From: CBDCYS01 sp965226245 | GTDB taxonomy: Bacteria > Acidobacteriota > Terriglobia > Bryobacterales > UBA6623 | DNA length: 64,000 nucleotides | Assembly: GCA_965226245.1 (NCBI GenBank) | Contig: CBDDCL010000015.1 | Coordinates: forward strand, 4,526,001-4,590,000 | Direction of reading: 5' to 3' | In this document: in pieces, positions 25,015-32,889 of the stretch | How positions within the stretch are numbered: the first letter of the stretch is position 1 | How the letters are laid out: each line of letters starts with the position of its first letter | The notes under the pieces: model-generated | The model's database searches: none | What the model saw: the letters and a program-made list of their open reading frames with translations, nothing else | Told to the model about the DNA's origin: nothing | Program-made: the position numbers and the translations under genes

Positions 25015-25685
25015 GTGACCCGGGAACGCTCGGCGGCCTCGGCACGACGGCGCTGTTCCTAATGCTCTTGCTGGGCGCCTATCACGGGATCAATCCCGGG
25101 ATGGGGTGGCTATTTGCTGTTGCTCTCGGAATGCAGGAGCGCAGCAGTTCGGCTGTAGGCCGTTCTCTGTTGCCCATCGCCCTGGGACATGGGCTCGCGA
25201 TCGGCGCCGTCGTCTTGATTGCCACTCTGCTAGGGACGGTGATTCCGCTCACCTATATCAAAGTGGCGGTCGCTCTGACTCTGCTCGGTTTCGGAGTGTA
25301 TTCTCTCTTTAGGCAAAGCCATCCTCGCGGTGGCGGAATGCGGGTTGGCTTCCGCGATCTCACCACCTGGTCCTTCCTCATGGCGTCCGCCCACGGAGCG
25401 GGCTTCATGGTCTTGCCGGTGTTGCTGGGCTCTTCCGCCGACGTGCTCGCCGGACACAGCACGCATCTGGGAACCGGGGCCGAAACGCATTCTTTCGTGA
25501 GCGCGACGGCAGGGTCGGTGGCAACAGTCGTCCATACGTTGAGCTATCTGGTGGTCACGGGCCTCGTCGCTTGGGTGGTGTACAAGAAATTCGGTCTGGC
25601 TCTGCTGCGAAAAGCCTGGATCAATCTTCATTTGATCTGGGCGGTGGCGCTCATCACAAGTGCGGCGTTTACGCTATTCATCTGA
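25011..25685 (+). CDS. Six-helix membrane protein coupled to the selenium-binding protein
   Basis: A 224-residue integral membrane protein with about six hydrophobic helices. Histidine-containing helix motifs (GAYHGINPGMGW, ALGHGLAIG, MASAHGAGFM) and a His-rich loop (GHSTHLGTGAETHS) suggest a metal transporter of the nickel/cobalt or TauE-like superfamily, but no family is certain. The ATGA overlap with the methanethiol-oxidase gene argues for a shared job, such as supplying or removing a metal. That role is inference. Confidence 0.75.
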   Translation: MSDPGTLGGLGTTALFLMLLLGAYHGINPGMGWLFAVALGMQERSSSAVGRSLLPIALGHGLAIGAVVLIATLLGTVIPLTYIKVAVALTLLGFGVYSLFRQSHPRGGGMRVGFRDLTTWSFLMASAHGAGFMVLPVLLGSSADVLAGHSTHLGTGAETHSFVSATAGSVATVVHTLSYLVVTGLVAWVVYKKFGLALLRKAWINLHLIWAVALITSAAFTLFI

Positions 25686-25743
25686 GTCCCGTCACCCGGC
25701 GTTTCCTAACCTCAGAACGTTAGCTGGCGCGAACAAGCCGTGA

Positions 25744-25856
25744 GGGCCTGTATAGTCAAATCTTTACCGATTGTGGCAGGAAATTTCAGATGGCCGGACA
25801 GAGGCGCGGACGGAAGTCCGCGCTTCAGGGTTGCGGCTCGTCCGCGTTGGGAAAGG
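25744..25856 (+). repeat. Dispersed mosaic repeat family A, copy A3
   Basis: Contains three modules in a row: CTGTATAGTCAAATC..TTACCGAT with GGCAGGAAATTT; GGCCGGACAGAGGCGCGGAC with the GGAAGTCCGCG palindrome; and GGTTGCGGCTCGTCCGCGTT. Copies A1, A2, A4, A5 and A6 contain subsets of these. The rest of the 25686-26053 gap shows no gene. Confidence 0.8.
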
Positions 25857-26053
25857 GGCGGGCTGCCGCGCTATTGGGGCGAGATCGCGAACCGTCCCGG
25901 GGAGGTGCAGCGCTTGGCCTTCTTCCGCGGATCAACTGGCGCGCACAGGGCGGTGGATTCTCGCTTTCTCAAAACGTGAGGAGGCGCGGCGCCACCGCAG
26001 GCGATGTCGTCTTGCCAGCGGAAACTTCGCATAGATAGTTAAGGAGGAAAACC

Positions 26054-26329
26054 ATGAAACGGTTCATCATCGAACGGAATATGCCTGAGGTTGGAAGCCT
26101 AGAACGGGAAGAGCTGAGAGAAGCCGCGCGGAAATCGAATGAGGCCTTGCGCCAGTTGGCGCCCGACATTCAATGGGTCCAGTCCTACGTTGCCGCCAAC
26201 AAGACATTCTGCGTCTATTACGCCAAGGACGAAGACGTTATCCACAAGCACGCGGAGCTGAGCGGGTTTCCCGCAAGCAAGGTCACGGAAGCCGGAAAAA
26301 TGATTGACCCGACTACGGCGTCAGCCTGA
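26054..26329 (+). CDS. DUF4242 family protein (SCO4226-like)
   Basis: A 91-residue ferredoxin-like-fold protein: MKRFIIERNMPEVGSL at the start, a helix (LREAARKSNEALRQL), WVQSYVAANKTFCVYYA and EDVIHKHAELSGFPASKV. The family includes a nickel-binding Streptomyces protein, but the ligand here is unknown. An excellent Shine-Dalgarno (AAGGAGG, 7 bp before the ATG) supports expression as a single gene. Confidence 0.85.
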   Translation: MKRFIIERNMPEVGSLEREELREAARKSNEALRQLAPDIQWVQSYVAANKTFCVYYAKDEDVIHKHAELSGFPASKVTEAGKMIDPTTASA

Positions 26330-26431
26330 GTCTCGCTCGGAGAGACGGGCGTCGCCATGCTTCCGCTCGGGCAGCGGTCTGTCAATGCAAACCCTGCAGC
26401 CAGGTCTTCACGGGGAGCCGCAGGTGATCTT

Positions 26432-26488
26432 GTAGTGGGAGATGGTTTGGCGCCCTCGAACGCAGTGACCATCGCGGTTGCACCGTAG
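26432..26488 (+). pseudogene. 3' scrap of a TIGR03437-type gene
   Basis: Eighteen codons ending VVGDGLAPSNAVTIAVAP then TAG match the last residues of the remnant at 27323-27475 (GLAPSNAVTIAVAPQ). Only the extreme C terminus is left. Confidence 0.5.
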
Positions 26489-26532
26489 GCGATCCGGGCG
26501 GCAACTTTAGCATTTACCGGGAATTGGACCCG

Positions 26533-26858
26533 TGGTGGTAAGCTGAGGCCGATGGATGTAGAAAAAACAATCGAGTTCATCCTCCAGCAGCACGCTCGAA
26601 CCGAAGCGATAATGCAGCGGACGAGCGAACGCCAGGATCAGCTGGCCGAGGGGCAGCAGCGCTTCGAAGCGACCCAGACTCAACTAGCCGAGAACTGGTG
26701 GTAAGCTGAGGCCGATGGATGTAGAAAAAACAATCGAGTTCATCCTCCAGCAGCACGCTCGAACCGAAGCGATAATGCAGCGGACGAGCGAACGCCAGGA
26801 TCAGCTGGCCGAGGGGCAGCAGCGCTTCGAAGCGACCCAGACTCAACTAGCCGAGAAC
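26533..26858 (+). repeat. Exact 163-bp tandem duplication
   Basis: 26533-26695 and 26696-26858 are identical. The unit holds the leader and first 48 codons of the coiled-coil gene at 26715. Because 163 is not a multiple of three, the upstream copy reads from ATG 26552 only to a TAA just after the junction (about 50 residues), while the downstream copy stays intact. Identity across the whole unit indicates a recent event. Confidence 0.97.
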
Positions 26859-27023
26859 TTGATGAGTTTGACAGACATCGTCCGGCTGTTCGCGGAGCAA
26901 AACCACCAGGACCACCAGCGGTTCGAGGAGTTTCACCGCGGAGTCGATGAGCGTTTCGCCGTACTGATCAAGATGATGGACGAGTGGATCCGCGAGCAGC
27001 GGAACCGCAACGGTGGACGATAG
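26715..27023 (+). CDS. Small coiled-coil protein
   Basis: A 102-residue, almost wholly helical protein rich in Gln, Glu and Arg (FILQQHARTEAIMQRTSERQDQLAEGQQRF, then FHRGVDERFAVLIKMMDEWIREQRNR). It resembles the short coiled-coil proteins common in acidobacteria and cyanobacteria; no defined function. Its 5' end and leader are present twice because of the 163-bp tandem duplication. No strong ribosome-binding site is seen (GAGG 5 bp before the ATG). Confidence 0.65.
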   Translation: MDVEKTIEFILQQHARTEAIMQRTSERQDQLAEGQQRFEATQTQLAENLMSLTDIVRLFAEQNHQDHQRFEEFHRGVDERFAVLIKMMDEWIREQRNRNGGR

Positions 27024-27105
27024 CTCCACCTACTGTAGACACCCTCCAAACGTCATCGGCTTCGACCGGGGGGAAGCCCGGCCTGACATTCTCCGGGCTT
27101 GCTCG

Positions 27106-27245
27106 CAATGCTGTTCACTTACGGGCCTTTCAGCCGCGAAGCGGCGCAGGATCGTAGCCCATGGGTGGAGCGAAGCGGAACCCTGGGTCAGAACCCGCGC
27201 GGCGCCAACCCCGGAAGGGGTGGAGGAAAGCAAACGCATGATGCC
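27106..27245 (+). repeat. Dispersed repeat family E, copy E1
   Basis: Matches 53755-53897. Shared parts are CAATGCTGTTCACTTA, AGCCGCGAAGCGGCGC, GGATCGTAGCCCATGGGTGG and AGCGAAGCGGAACCCTGGGT, then AGGAAA. Several self-complementary segments suggest a folded RNA or REP-like DNA. Confidence 0.8.
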
Positions 27246-27322
27246 GAAACCGGACCCGCCAGCGTCAACAAAAAGCACGAAGGCTTCGTCCGGCGAAACC
27301 GCTCCAGAAACTTCTTAAGTGA

Positions 27323-27475
27323 CGAGTATTGGGGCTTGCCCCCGGATTCGTTGGCCTCTATCAGGTCAACGCCGAGGTAGCCGCGGGCACGCCAATGGGC
27401 GATGCCGTTGAGCTTGTGCTGAGCAGCGGCCTGGCGCCGTCGAACGCCGTGACAATCGCGGTGGCGCCGCAGTAA
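27323..27475 (+). pseudogene. C-terminal remnant of a TIGR03437-domain protein
   Basis: Fifty codons read RVLGLAPGFVGLYQVNAEV, AAGTPMGDAVELVLSSG and LAPSNAVTIAVAPQ, then TAA. This is the characteristic C-terminal domain abundant in Solibacter-type genomes. There is an in-frame stop at 27320 and no start codon, so only the 3' end of a formerly long secreted protein remains. Confidence 0.72.
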
Positions 27476-27517
27476 GCTGGGAGTGGACTCGATTCAGAAC
27501 ATCAGAACAAAGGACGG

Positions 27518-29200
27518 TTAACCCAACTGCTTTTGGGGGGTTTTCCTCGCCAGTTGATATTGCGTGAAGGGAGAGCGGGCGCCTTTGATGTCGACGTTCA
27601 GCAGATAGGGCTTGTCGCTGGCGAGCGCCCGGTCGAGAGCCGGCGCGATTTGGTCGGGCGTTTCGATGAACTCGCCTTCGCCGCCGAAGCCTTTCATGAC
27701 CAGGTCGTAGCGTGTCCGGCGAAGCTCGCAGGCGACGGTCTTTTCGCCGTAGGTCCCGCGCTGCAGCTCGCGCTCGATTCCCCAGCCCCCGTCGTTGCCG
27801 ACGATGATGATGACCGGCAAGCCGAAGCGGACGGCGGTGTCCATTTCAGCGAGATAAAACCCGAGTGAGCCGTCGCCCGTGATGACGACCGAGGGCGAGT
27901 TGGGGCGCAGGATCTGTGCCGCCAGCGCAATCGGAAAGCCAACTCCGAGTCCGGCCAGAGCGCCCAGGCGCAGCCAGCGCATCGGCTGGCGCGCGGGTAT
28001 GCTGCAGCGTCCCCAATGCACGAAGTCCCCGCCGTCCCAGCACAAGGTGGCGTCTTGGGGAAGGCGCTTGCGCAGCTCCATGGTGAGATGCAGGGGATGC
28101 ATCGGCGCCGACGGCTGGGAAGCAATGGATTGCAGTTCTTGTTCCCAGGATGCCCTGGCATCCTTTAAGCCGGCGATCCAAGAGGACCGGTCCGGCGGCG
28201 GCCGGTTGCCAAGCGCGTCGAGCAGATCTTCGAGCGCCAGTTTGACGTCGGCGGCGATGCCGACTTCGAGGCCACGGTTGAGTCCCAGCTCCTGCGGGTG
28301 AATATCGACTTGGACAAACTTCGCGTCCGGCGAGAACAGTTGGGCGCCTCCCAGGCGCACACGGTAGTCGAGCTTCTTGCCGAGAACGATGACCAGATCG
28401 GCTTGCGGCAGAGCGCTGCCGGCCGCGCGGTTCAGGGTTGGATCGGCATATCCAAAGCACAGTGGATGGGTGTCGGATACCAAGCCTCGTGCCAAGCAAA
28501 GCGTAAACAGCGGCAGGCTGGCCTTCTCGATGAAGGCCTCCAAGGGCGCTCCGGCGTCGGACCACCAGGCGCCGCTCCCGGCAATTACGACAGGACGCTC
28601 GGCATCGTCGAGCAAATCAATCACACGGTTGATGTCAGCGGAGTCGGCGCCAGGGCGCTGGAGGTGGACCGGTCCGCTGGGAATGGGAGCGTGGCTATCC
28701 GCCTGGGCGGTGAACTGATCGACCGGTATGCTGAGGTGCGCGGCGCCGGCCCGCCCGGAGAGGGCCTCGAGGAAGGCCCGGTGAAGATGAAACGGGATCT
28801 GCCCGGCGTGGGCGGGGACCGCGGCGTACTTGGTGATACTCCGGACGAGCGAGATTTGGTCCATGTCTTGGAAAGCGTTGCGGTCTCGCAACCGCGAGCT
28901 GCTCATGCCGCTGACTGCCACAATCGGGCTGCCGGTGGCGTTGGCGGTGGCGATACCGGTGATGGAATTGGTGTGGCCGGGACAGCCCGTGACGAGAGAG
29001 ACGCCGGGCGTGCGGGTCATGCGCCCCCAACCGTCGGCCATGTGAACGGCGGCGGACTCGTGGCGCGTGTCGACGATGTTCAACCCTTCGCGGTCGGCAA
29101 CTTGCAGGACCTCATTGAGATGGTCGCCGACGAGGGTGAATATGTGGGTCGCGCCGAGATTCTTGAGGCTGGCGACGAAAAGTTCAGCACCGCTGGGCAT
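27518..29200 (-). CDS. ThDP-dependent enzyme of the acetolactate synthase / 2-hydroxyacyl-CoA lyase type
   Basis: A 560-residue three-domain thiamine-diphosphate enzyme. The catalytic Glu48 is in DTRHESAAVHMADGWGR. The central domain begins near residue 195 (INRVIDLLDDAERPVVIAG). The ThDP/Mg motif is GDGSLGFYLAEMDTAVRFG...IVGNDGGWG near 440-475, with Asn-Asp in place of the usual Asn-Asn. Overall it looks closer to 2-hydroxyacyl-CoA lyase/oxalyl-CoA decarboxylase-like proteins than to biosynthetic acetolactate synthase, and no ilvN small-subunit gene is adjacent. The reaction is therefore uncertain. It starts at ATG 29200. The 29201-29591 gap upstream holds no gene I can support. Confidence 0.85.
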   Translation of the reverse strand: MPSGAELFVASLKNLGATHIFTLVGDHLNEVLQVADREGLNIVDTRHESAAVHMADGWGRMTRTPGVSLVTGCPGHTNSITGIATANATGSPIVAVSGMSSSRLRDRNAFQDMDQISLVRSITKYAAVPAHAGQIPFHLHRAFLEALSGRAGAAHLSIPVDQFTAQADSHAPIPSGPVHLQRPGADSADINRVIDLLDDAERPVVIAGSGAWWSDAGAPLEAFIEKASLPLFTLCLARGLVSDTHPLCFGYADPTLNRAAGSALPQADLVIVLGKKLDYRVRLGGAQLFSPDAKFVQVDIHPQELGLNRGLEVGIAADVKLALEDLLDALGNRPPPDRSSWIAGLKDARASWEQELQSIASQPSAPMHPLHLTMELRKRLPQDATLCWDGGDFVHWGRCSIPARQPMRWLRLGALAGLGVGFPIALAAQILRPNSPSVVITGDGSLGFYLAEMDTAVRFGLPVIIIVGNDGGWGIERELQRGTYGEKTVACELRRTRYDLVMKGFGGEGEFIETPDQIAPALDRALASDKPYLLNVDIKGARSPFTQYQLARKTPQKQLG

Positions 29201-29591
29201 CGATCAGGGTCTCCGGGAAAATGGGGATATGGCGCCGAAGGCGCGAGGGGGATTCGAATCGGCGCGAAACAAACCAGCACTATACAACCTTTTGGTGGAG
29301 GAGGGCGGGCCGAACCAGCTAGTGTAGTGCGCTAATGATACCGCAGCGTATGGATCATGCTCGTCCACGACGGGCAGTCTTACGACATCCCCAACGCCCG
29401 GCTGCGGCGAGCGCGCCTGTGAGCGCCGGAAGCTGCCGCTAGGCCGGGCAGGCCCGTGGCCCCATTCATCCGCCACGAAGCGTGCCATGACAGGGGAATG
29501 AAATCGCTTGTGTGGAGCGCAAAGTGCTTGTTGTCTTATACTTGACTTGCAACGACAACTGCTATAGACACTGTGCGAAACTCAAGAGTGA

Positions 29592-30782
29592 ATGGCGATT
29601 CGCTATACAACTCCGACACATTGGATCAGGTATGACATACCTTCCATTCTCAACCCGCTGGTCGAAGCCAAAGCCACCGTAAAAGCTCTGAAGGCGACAC
29701 CGTACCAAAGAGACTGGGTTGACCGGCTTCAGGATCTCCAACTCAAGATGGAGGTGGCGGGCACATCGCGCATCGAGGGAGCCGAGTTCACGGCACTCGA
29801 GTTAGACGCCGCACTCGAGGAGCCCGCGGAGAATCACTTCACGCGCTCTCAACGCCAGGCCGCCGCCGCCGCCGGCACCTACCGTTGGATAGCCTCACTA
29901 CCCGATGACCGGCCGATCGACGAAGCGCTCGTGCTGGATATCCATCGACGAATGGTGACTGGTTGTGACGACGACCATTGTGAGCCGGGCCGCATCCGAA
30001 CGCGCGACCACAACGTAACTTTCGGCTTTCCCCTCCATCGAGGATGTGAAGGAGGCCAGGCCTGTAAGGTCGCTTTCGCGCGTTTGCTGGAGGCGGTCCG
30101 GCACGAATACCCAGCTCACGACCCTCTGATCCAGGCCGTTGCGATTCACTACCACCTTGCCGCCATGCACCCGTTTCAGGATGGAAACGGGCGTACCGCG
30201 AGGGCGCTGGAGGCGCTGATACTCCAGCGCGCGGGCTTGAGGGACACCGCGTTCATCGCCATGTCCAACTATTACTACGAGGAAAAACCGGCATACCTTA
30301 ACGCTCTGGCCGAAGCACGAGCTCGGAATCATGACCTCACACCTTTTGTCGTCTTGGCGCTCCTGGGCGTCGCCCAGCAGTGCGAGAGGCTGTTGCGGGA
30401 GATCAAGAAGGGCGTCGAAAAAGCGATCTTTCGCAACACCATGTTTGACCTTTTCGGGCGCCTGCGCACGCCGCGTAAGAGGGTGATCGCTCAGCGCCAA
30501 ATGGAGATACTGAAGCTGCTTCTAGATAGGGAAAAGCTGAAGTTTGAGGATCTTGAAAAACTCACCTACCACTCCTACCGAGATCTCGCCGATCCCGGGA
30601 GAGCGTTGATCCGCGATCTGAACAGCCTGATACACCTGGGATCAATCACGTTCGAGTCTGTGGAAGAGAAGGATACTTGGGTCTTTGAGATCAACCTAGC
30701 CTGGCCTTCTGAGATAAGGGAGAGCGAGTTCTTTGACCGAATAAAGAGAATGCCCAAGGCAAAAAACCACCGCTTCCTCTAG
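29592..30782 (+). CDS. Fic-domain protein (probable AMP-transferase)
   Basis: A 396-residue Fic protein. The active-site loop HPFQDGNGRTAR is at residues 193-204 with catalytic His193, Asn199 and Arg204. The inhibitory (S/T)xxxE(G/N) motif TSRIEG is at 58-63, so this is a self-inhibited class II enzyme. An N-terminal Fic_N-type helix bundle precedes it, and a C-terminal winged-helix-like region (RQMEILKLLLDREKLKFEDLEKLTYHS) follows. Such proteins usually AMPylate host or cell targets; the target here is unknown. Single gene, no antitoxin partner beside it. Confidence 0.92.
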   Translation: MAIRYTTPTHWIRYDIPSILNPLVEAKATVKALKATPYQRDWVDRLQDLQLKMEVAGTSRIEGAEFTALELDAALEEPAENHFTRSQRQAAAAAGTYRWIASLPDDRPIDEALVLDIHRRMVTGCDDDHCEPGRIRTRDHNVTFGFPLHRGCEGGQACKVAFARLLEAVRHEYPAHDPLIQAVAIHYHLAAMHPFQDGNGRTARALEALILQRAGLRDTAFIAMSNYYYEEKPAYLNALAEARARNHDLTPFVVLALLGVAQQCERLLREIKKGVEKAIFRNTMFDLFGRLRTPRKRVIAQRQMEILKLLLDREKLKFEDLEKLTYHSYRDLADPGRALIRDLNSLIHLGSITFESVEEKDTWVFEINLAWPSEIRESEFFDRIKRMPKAKNHRFL

Positions 30783-31029
30783 ATTTCAGACTTGCTCTTA
30801 CCCGCGAAGCAAGGAGTCAAGAATCTATCCGTGGGCGAGAACCCCGCAGCCTATTCCTTTCGCTTGCGCGCTGTCTGCTCGGCTTGCAGATGACCAACCA
30901 CTGTACTGTTGGCGAACACGCTTGCGCTCGCCGCCCTTGAGGTAAGATACTACGAGTCTCCAAAAACCCGACATCGCCGATCGAGAAACAGCAAATCCAG
31001 TCGAGCGGCGACGGGGCCTGTCTGCTGCC

Positions 31030-31560
31030 GTGGGTCGCATCTCCTCCAAGTTTCGCCGCTTCTTCGAGAAGTTTCTGGAATCCGTCGTATTGCTATTGAT
31101 GACGACGCTGGCCGTGGTCGTCGTACTGGGCGTGGTATTCCGCAAAGCGGGTGCAGCGCTGGTTTGGTATGACGAGGTTGCCTCGATTCTGCTGGCCTGG
31201 CTGACCTACTATGCAGCGTCTCTGGCGGCGCTGAAACGCGCTCACATCGGTTTTCCAAAGCTGGTTGAGTCCGCCGGGCCGAGGCTGCGGTTCTGTTTGT
31301 TCGTGGTTCGCGAATTCATCGTCGTGGGCTTTTTCGTGCTGGTGGCCTGGTCGGGTTGGCGGATCATCCAGGTGCTCGAGGGGACCTACCTTGTCAGCCT
31401 CCCTTGGGTGCCGGCGCAGGTGGCGCAGTCGGTCATACCGATCGGCGCCGTGTTGTTTGTGATAGCGGAGCTGGCCAGCGCTGCGGAGGTCCTCGGCGAA
31501 AGCCGGTGCAACCAAGAAAAGACCGGCGGAGAACAGCCAAGCCGGAGCGAGCAGCAGTGA
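31030..31560 (+). CDS. dctQ: TRAP transporter small permease (DctQ type)
   Basis: A 176-residue membrane protein with four hydrophobic helices and the family pattern VWYDEVASILLAWLTYYAASLAALKRAHIGF. It is the small membrane subunit of a tripartite ATP-independent periplasmic transporter for organic acids or similar substrates. A GTG at 31030 is the best start; no ATG precedes the first helix. The stop overlaps the next gene's GTG by four bases (GTGA at 31557-31560). The last 25 residues are hydrophilic (CNQEKTGGEQPSRSEQQ). Confidence 0.86.
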   Translation: MGRISSKFRRFFEKFLESVVLLLMTTLAVVVVLGVVFRKAGAALVWYDEVASILLAWLTYYAASLAALKRAHIGFPKLVESAGPRLRFCLFVVREFIVVGFFVLVAWSGWRIIQVLEGTYLVSLPWVPAQVAQSVIPIGAVLFVIAELASAAEVLGESRCNQEKTGGEQPSRSEQQ

Positions 31561-32840
31561 CTCTCCTGCTGCTGTTGCTTGGCCTGATCGTCCTGATCCT
31601 GCTGGACATTCCCATTGCCATTGCCTTGGGTGTTGTCGCCGTCACCGCCATGGGTGTCAGCGGCGGAGCCGACGCGCTGGTCAACACCGGGCTGGTGCTG
31701 TTCGACGGCGCCACGAAGTTTTCGCTGATCGCAATTCCGCTGTTTATTCTGGCCGGGGCGATCATGAACGCTTCGGGCATTTCTCGCAGACTGATCGCGT
31801 TTGCATCCGCATTGATCGGTTTCGTCAAGGGCGGTCTGGCCATGGTGACAGTCGGAGCGTCGCTGTTCTTCGCCGAGATCTCCGGATCAGCCGTGGCGGA
31901 CGTGGCGGCGCTGGGGTCGATCCTGATTCCGGCCATGAAACGGAAGGGCTACCCCACTCCATTCGCCGCCGCGGTGACCTCATCGGCGGCGACGCTGGCC
32001 GTGATCATTCCGCCGTCGATCCCGATGATTCTTTACGGCGTCATGTCGGGCAGCTCGGTGGTCGAGTTGTTTGTCGCGGGAATCGTGCCCGGGGTTTTGG
32101 GCGGCCTGATGATGATGGGGGTCACCTACTTTCTGTCGGTGAAGCGCAACTATCCCGTTGAGGAGGAATTCCAGTGGCCGCGGGTGGGCGCGACGTTCAG
32201 AGACGCGGGCTGGGCCCTGCTGCTTCCGGTGATCATCCTGGGCGGGATTTTCGGCGGCTGGGTGACGGCGACCGAAGGCGCGGGGCTGGCGGTCGTGGCC
32301 GCCTTGGTGATCGGCGGGCTCATCTACCGCGGATTGGACCGGGTGCGTCTGCGCGAGGCCATGCTCGAAGGAGGAACGCAAACCGCGATCGTGATGCTGC
32401 TGGTAGCGACTTCGGCGCTGATGAGCGATTATCTGACGTCGATCCAGGTTCCGCAGATGGTTGCGCAAAGCATTGTGGGGCTGACCGAGAATCCCTATCT
32501 GGTGCTGGCGTTGCTCAACGTCTTCTTCCTGGTCATTGGGATGTTCCTGCACTCGGCCGCCGCGATCATTCTGGTGGTCCCGATCGTCATGCCGCTGGTT
32601 CACGCGGTAGGGATCGACCCGGTGCATTTCGGGCTCGTCGTCACGCTCAATCTCGGCATCGGACAGCAGACGCCGCCGGTAGCCAGTGTTTTGGTCACGG
32701 CTTGCTCGATCGCGAAGGCGGACATTTGGGAAGTCAGCAAAGTTAATGTCTACTTTGTGGGAGTCTTGCTGACCGTGCTGCTGCTGGTGACCTACGTGCC
32801 CGCAATTCCGATGGCGCTGGTGGAGCTGTTCTACCGCTAA
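31557..32840 (+). CDS. dctM: TRAP transporter large permease (DctM type)
   Basis: A 427-residue, 11-12 helix permease. Typical DctM blocks are GGADALVNTGLVLFDGATKFSLIAIPLFILAGAIMNASG, FFAEISGSAVADVAALGSILIPAM, VTSSAATLAVIIPPSIPMILYG and the C-terminal VNVYFVGVLLTVLLLVTYVPAIPMAL. The frame is open earlier, but the GTG overlapping the dctQ stop is the natural start. No DctP solute-binding protein gene lies in this window, so the substrate cannot be guessed; a DctP must be encoded elsewhere. Confidence 0.92.
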   Translation: MTLLLLLLGLIVLILLDIPIAIALGVVAVTAMGVSGGADALVNTGLVLFDGATKFSLIAIPLFILAGAIMNASGISRRLIAFASALIGFVKGGLAMVTVGASLFFAEISGSAVADVAALGSILIPAMKRKGYPTPFAAAVTSSAATLAVIIPPSIPMILYGVMSGSSVVELFVAGIVPGVLGGLMMMGVTYFLSVKRNYPVEEEFQWPRVGATFRDAGWALLLPVIILGGIFGGWVTATEGAGLAVVAALVIGGLIYRGLDRVRLREAMLEGGTQTAIVMLLVATSALMSDYLTSIQVPQMVAQSIVGLTENPYLVLALLNVFFLVIGMFLHSAAAIILVVPIVMPLVHAVGIDPVHFGLVVTLNLGIGQQTPPVASVLVTACSIAKADIWEVSKVNVYFVGVLLTVLLLVTYVPAIPMALVELFYR

Positions 32841-32889
32841 GAGTCCGAAATACCGGCGGGTATCCAGCGGCGGTATAATCTCCCTGTCG

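Noticed and set aside
29204..29488. Minus-strand frame of 94 codons upstream of the ThDP enzyme gene
   Set aside because: Composition is Pro/Arg/Ser-rich like other shadow frames, with no ribosome-binding site and no similarity.
31356..31556. Longer DctM protein starting inside dctQ
   Set aside because: The added 67 residues are hydrophilic shadow sequence; the GTG overlapping the dctQ stop gives the normal N-terminal helix.
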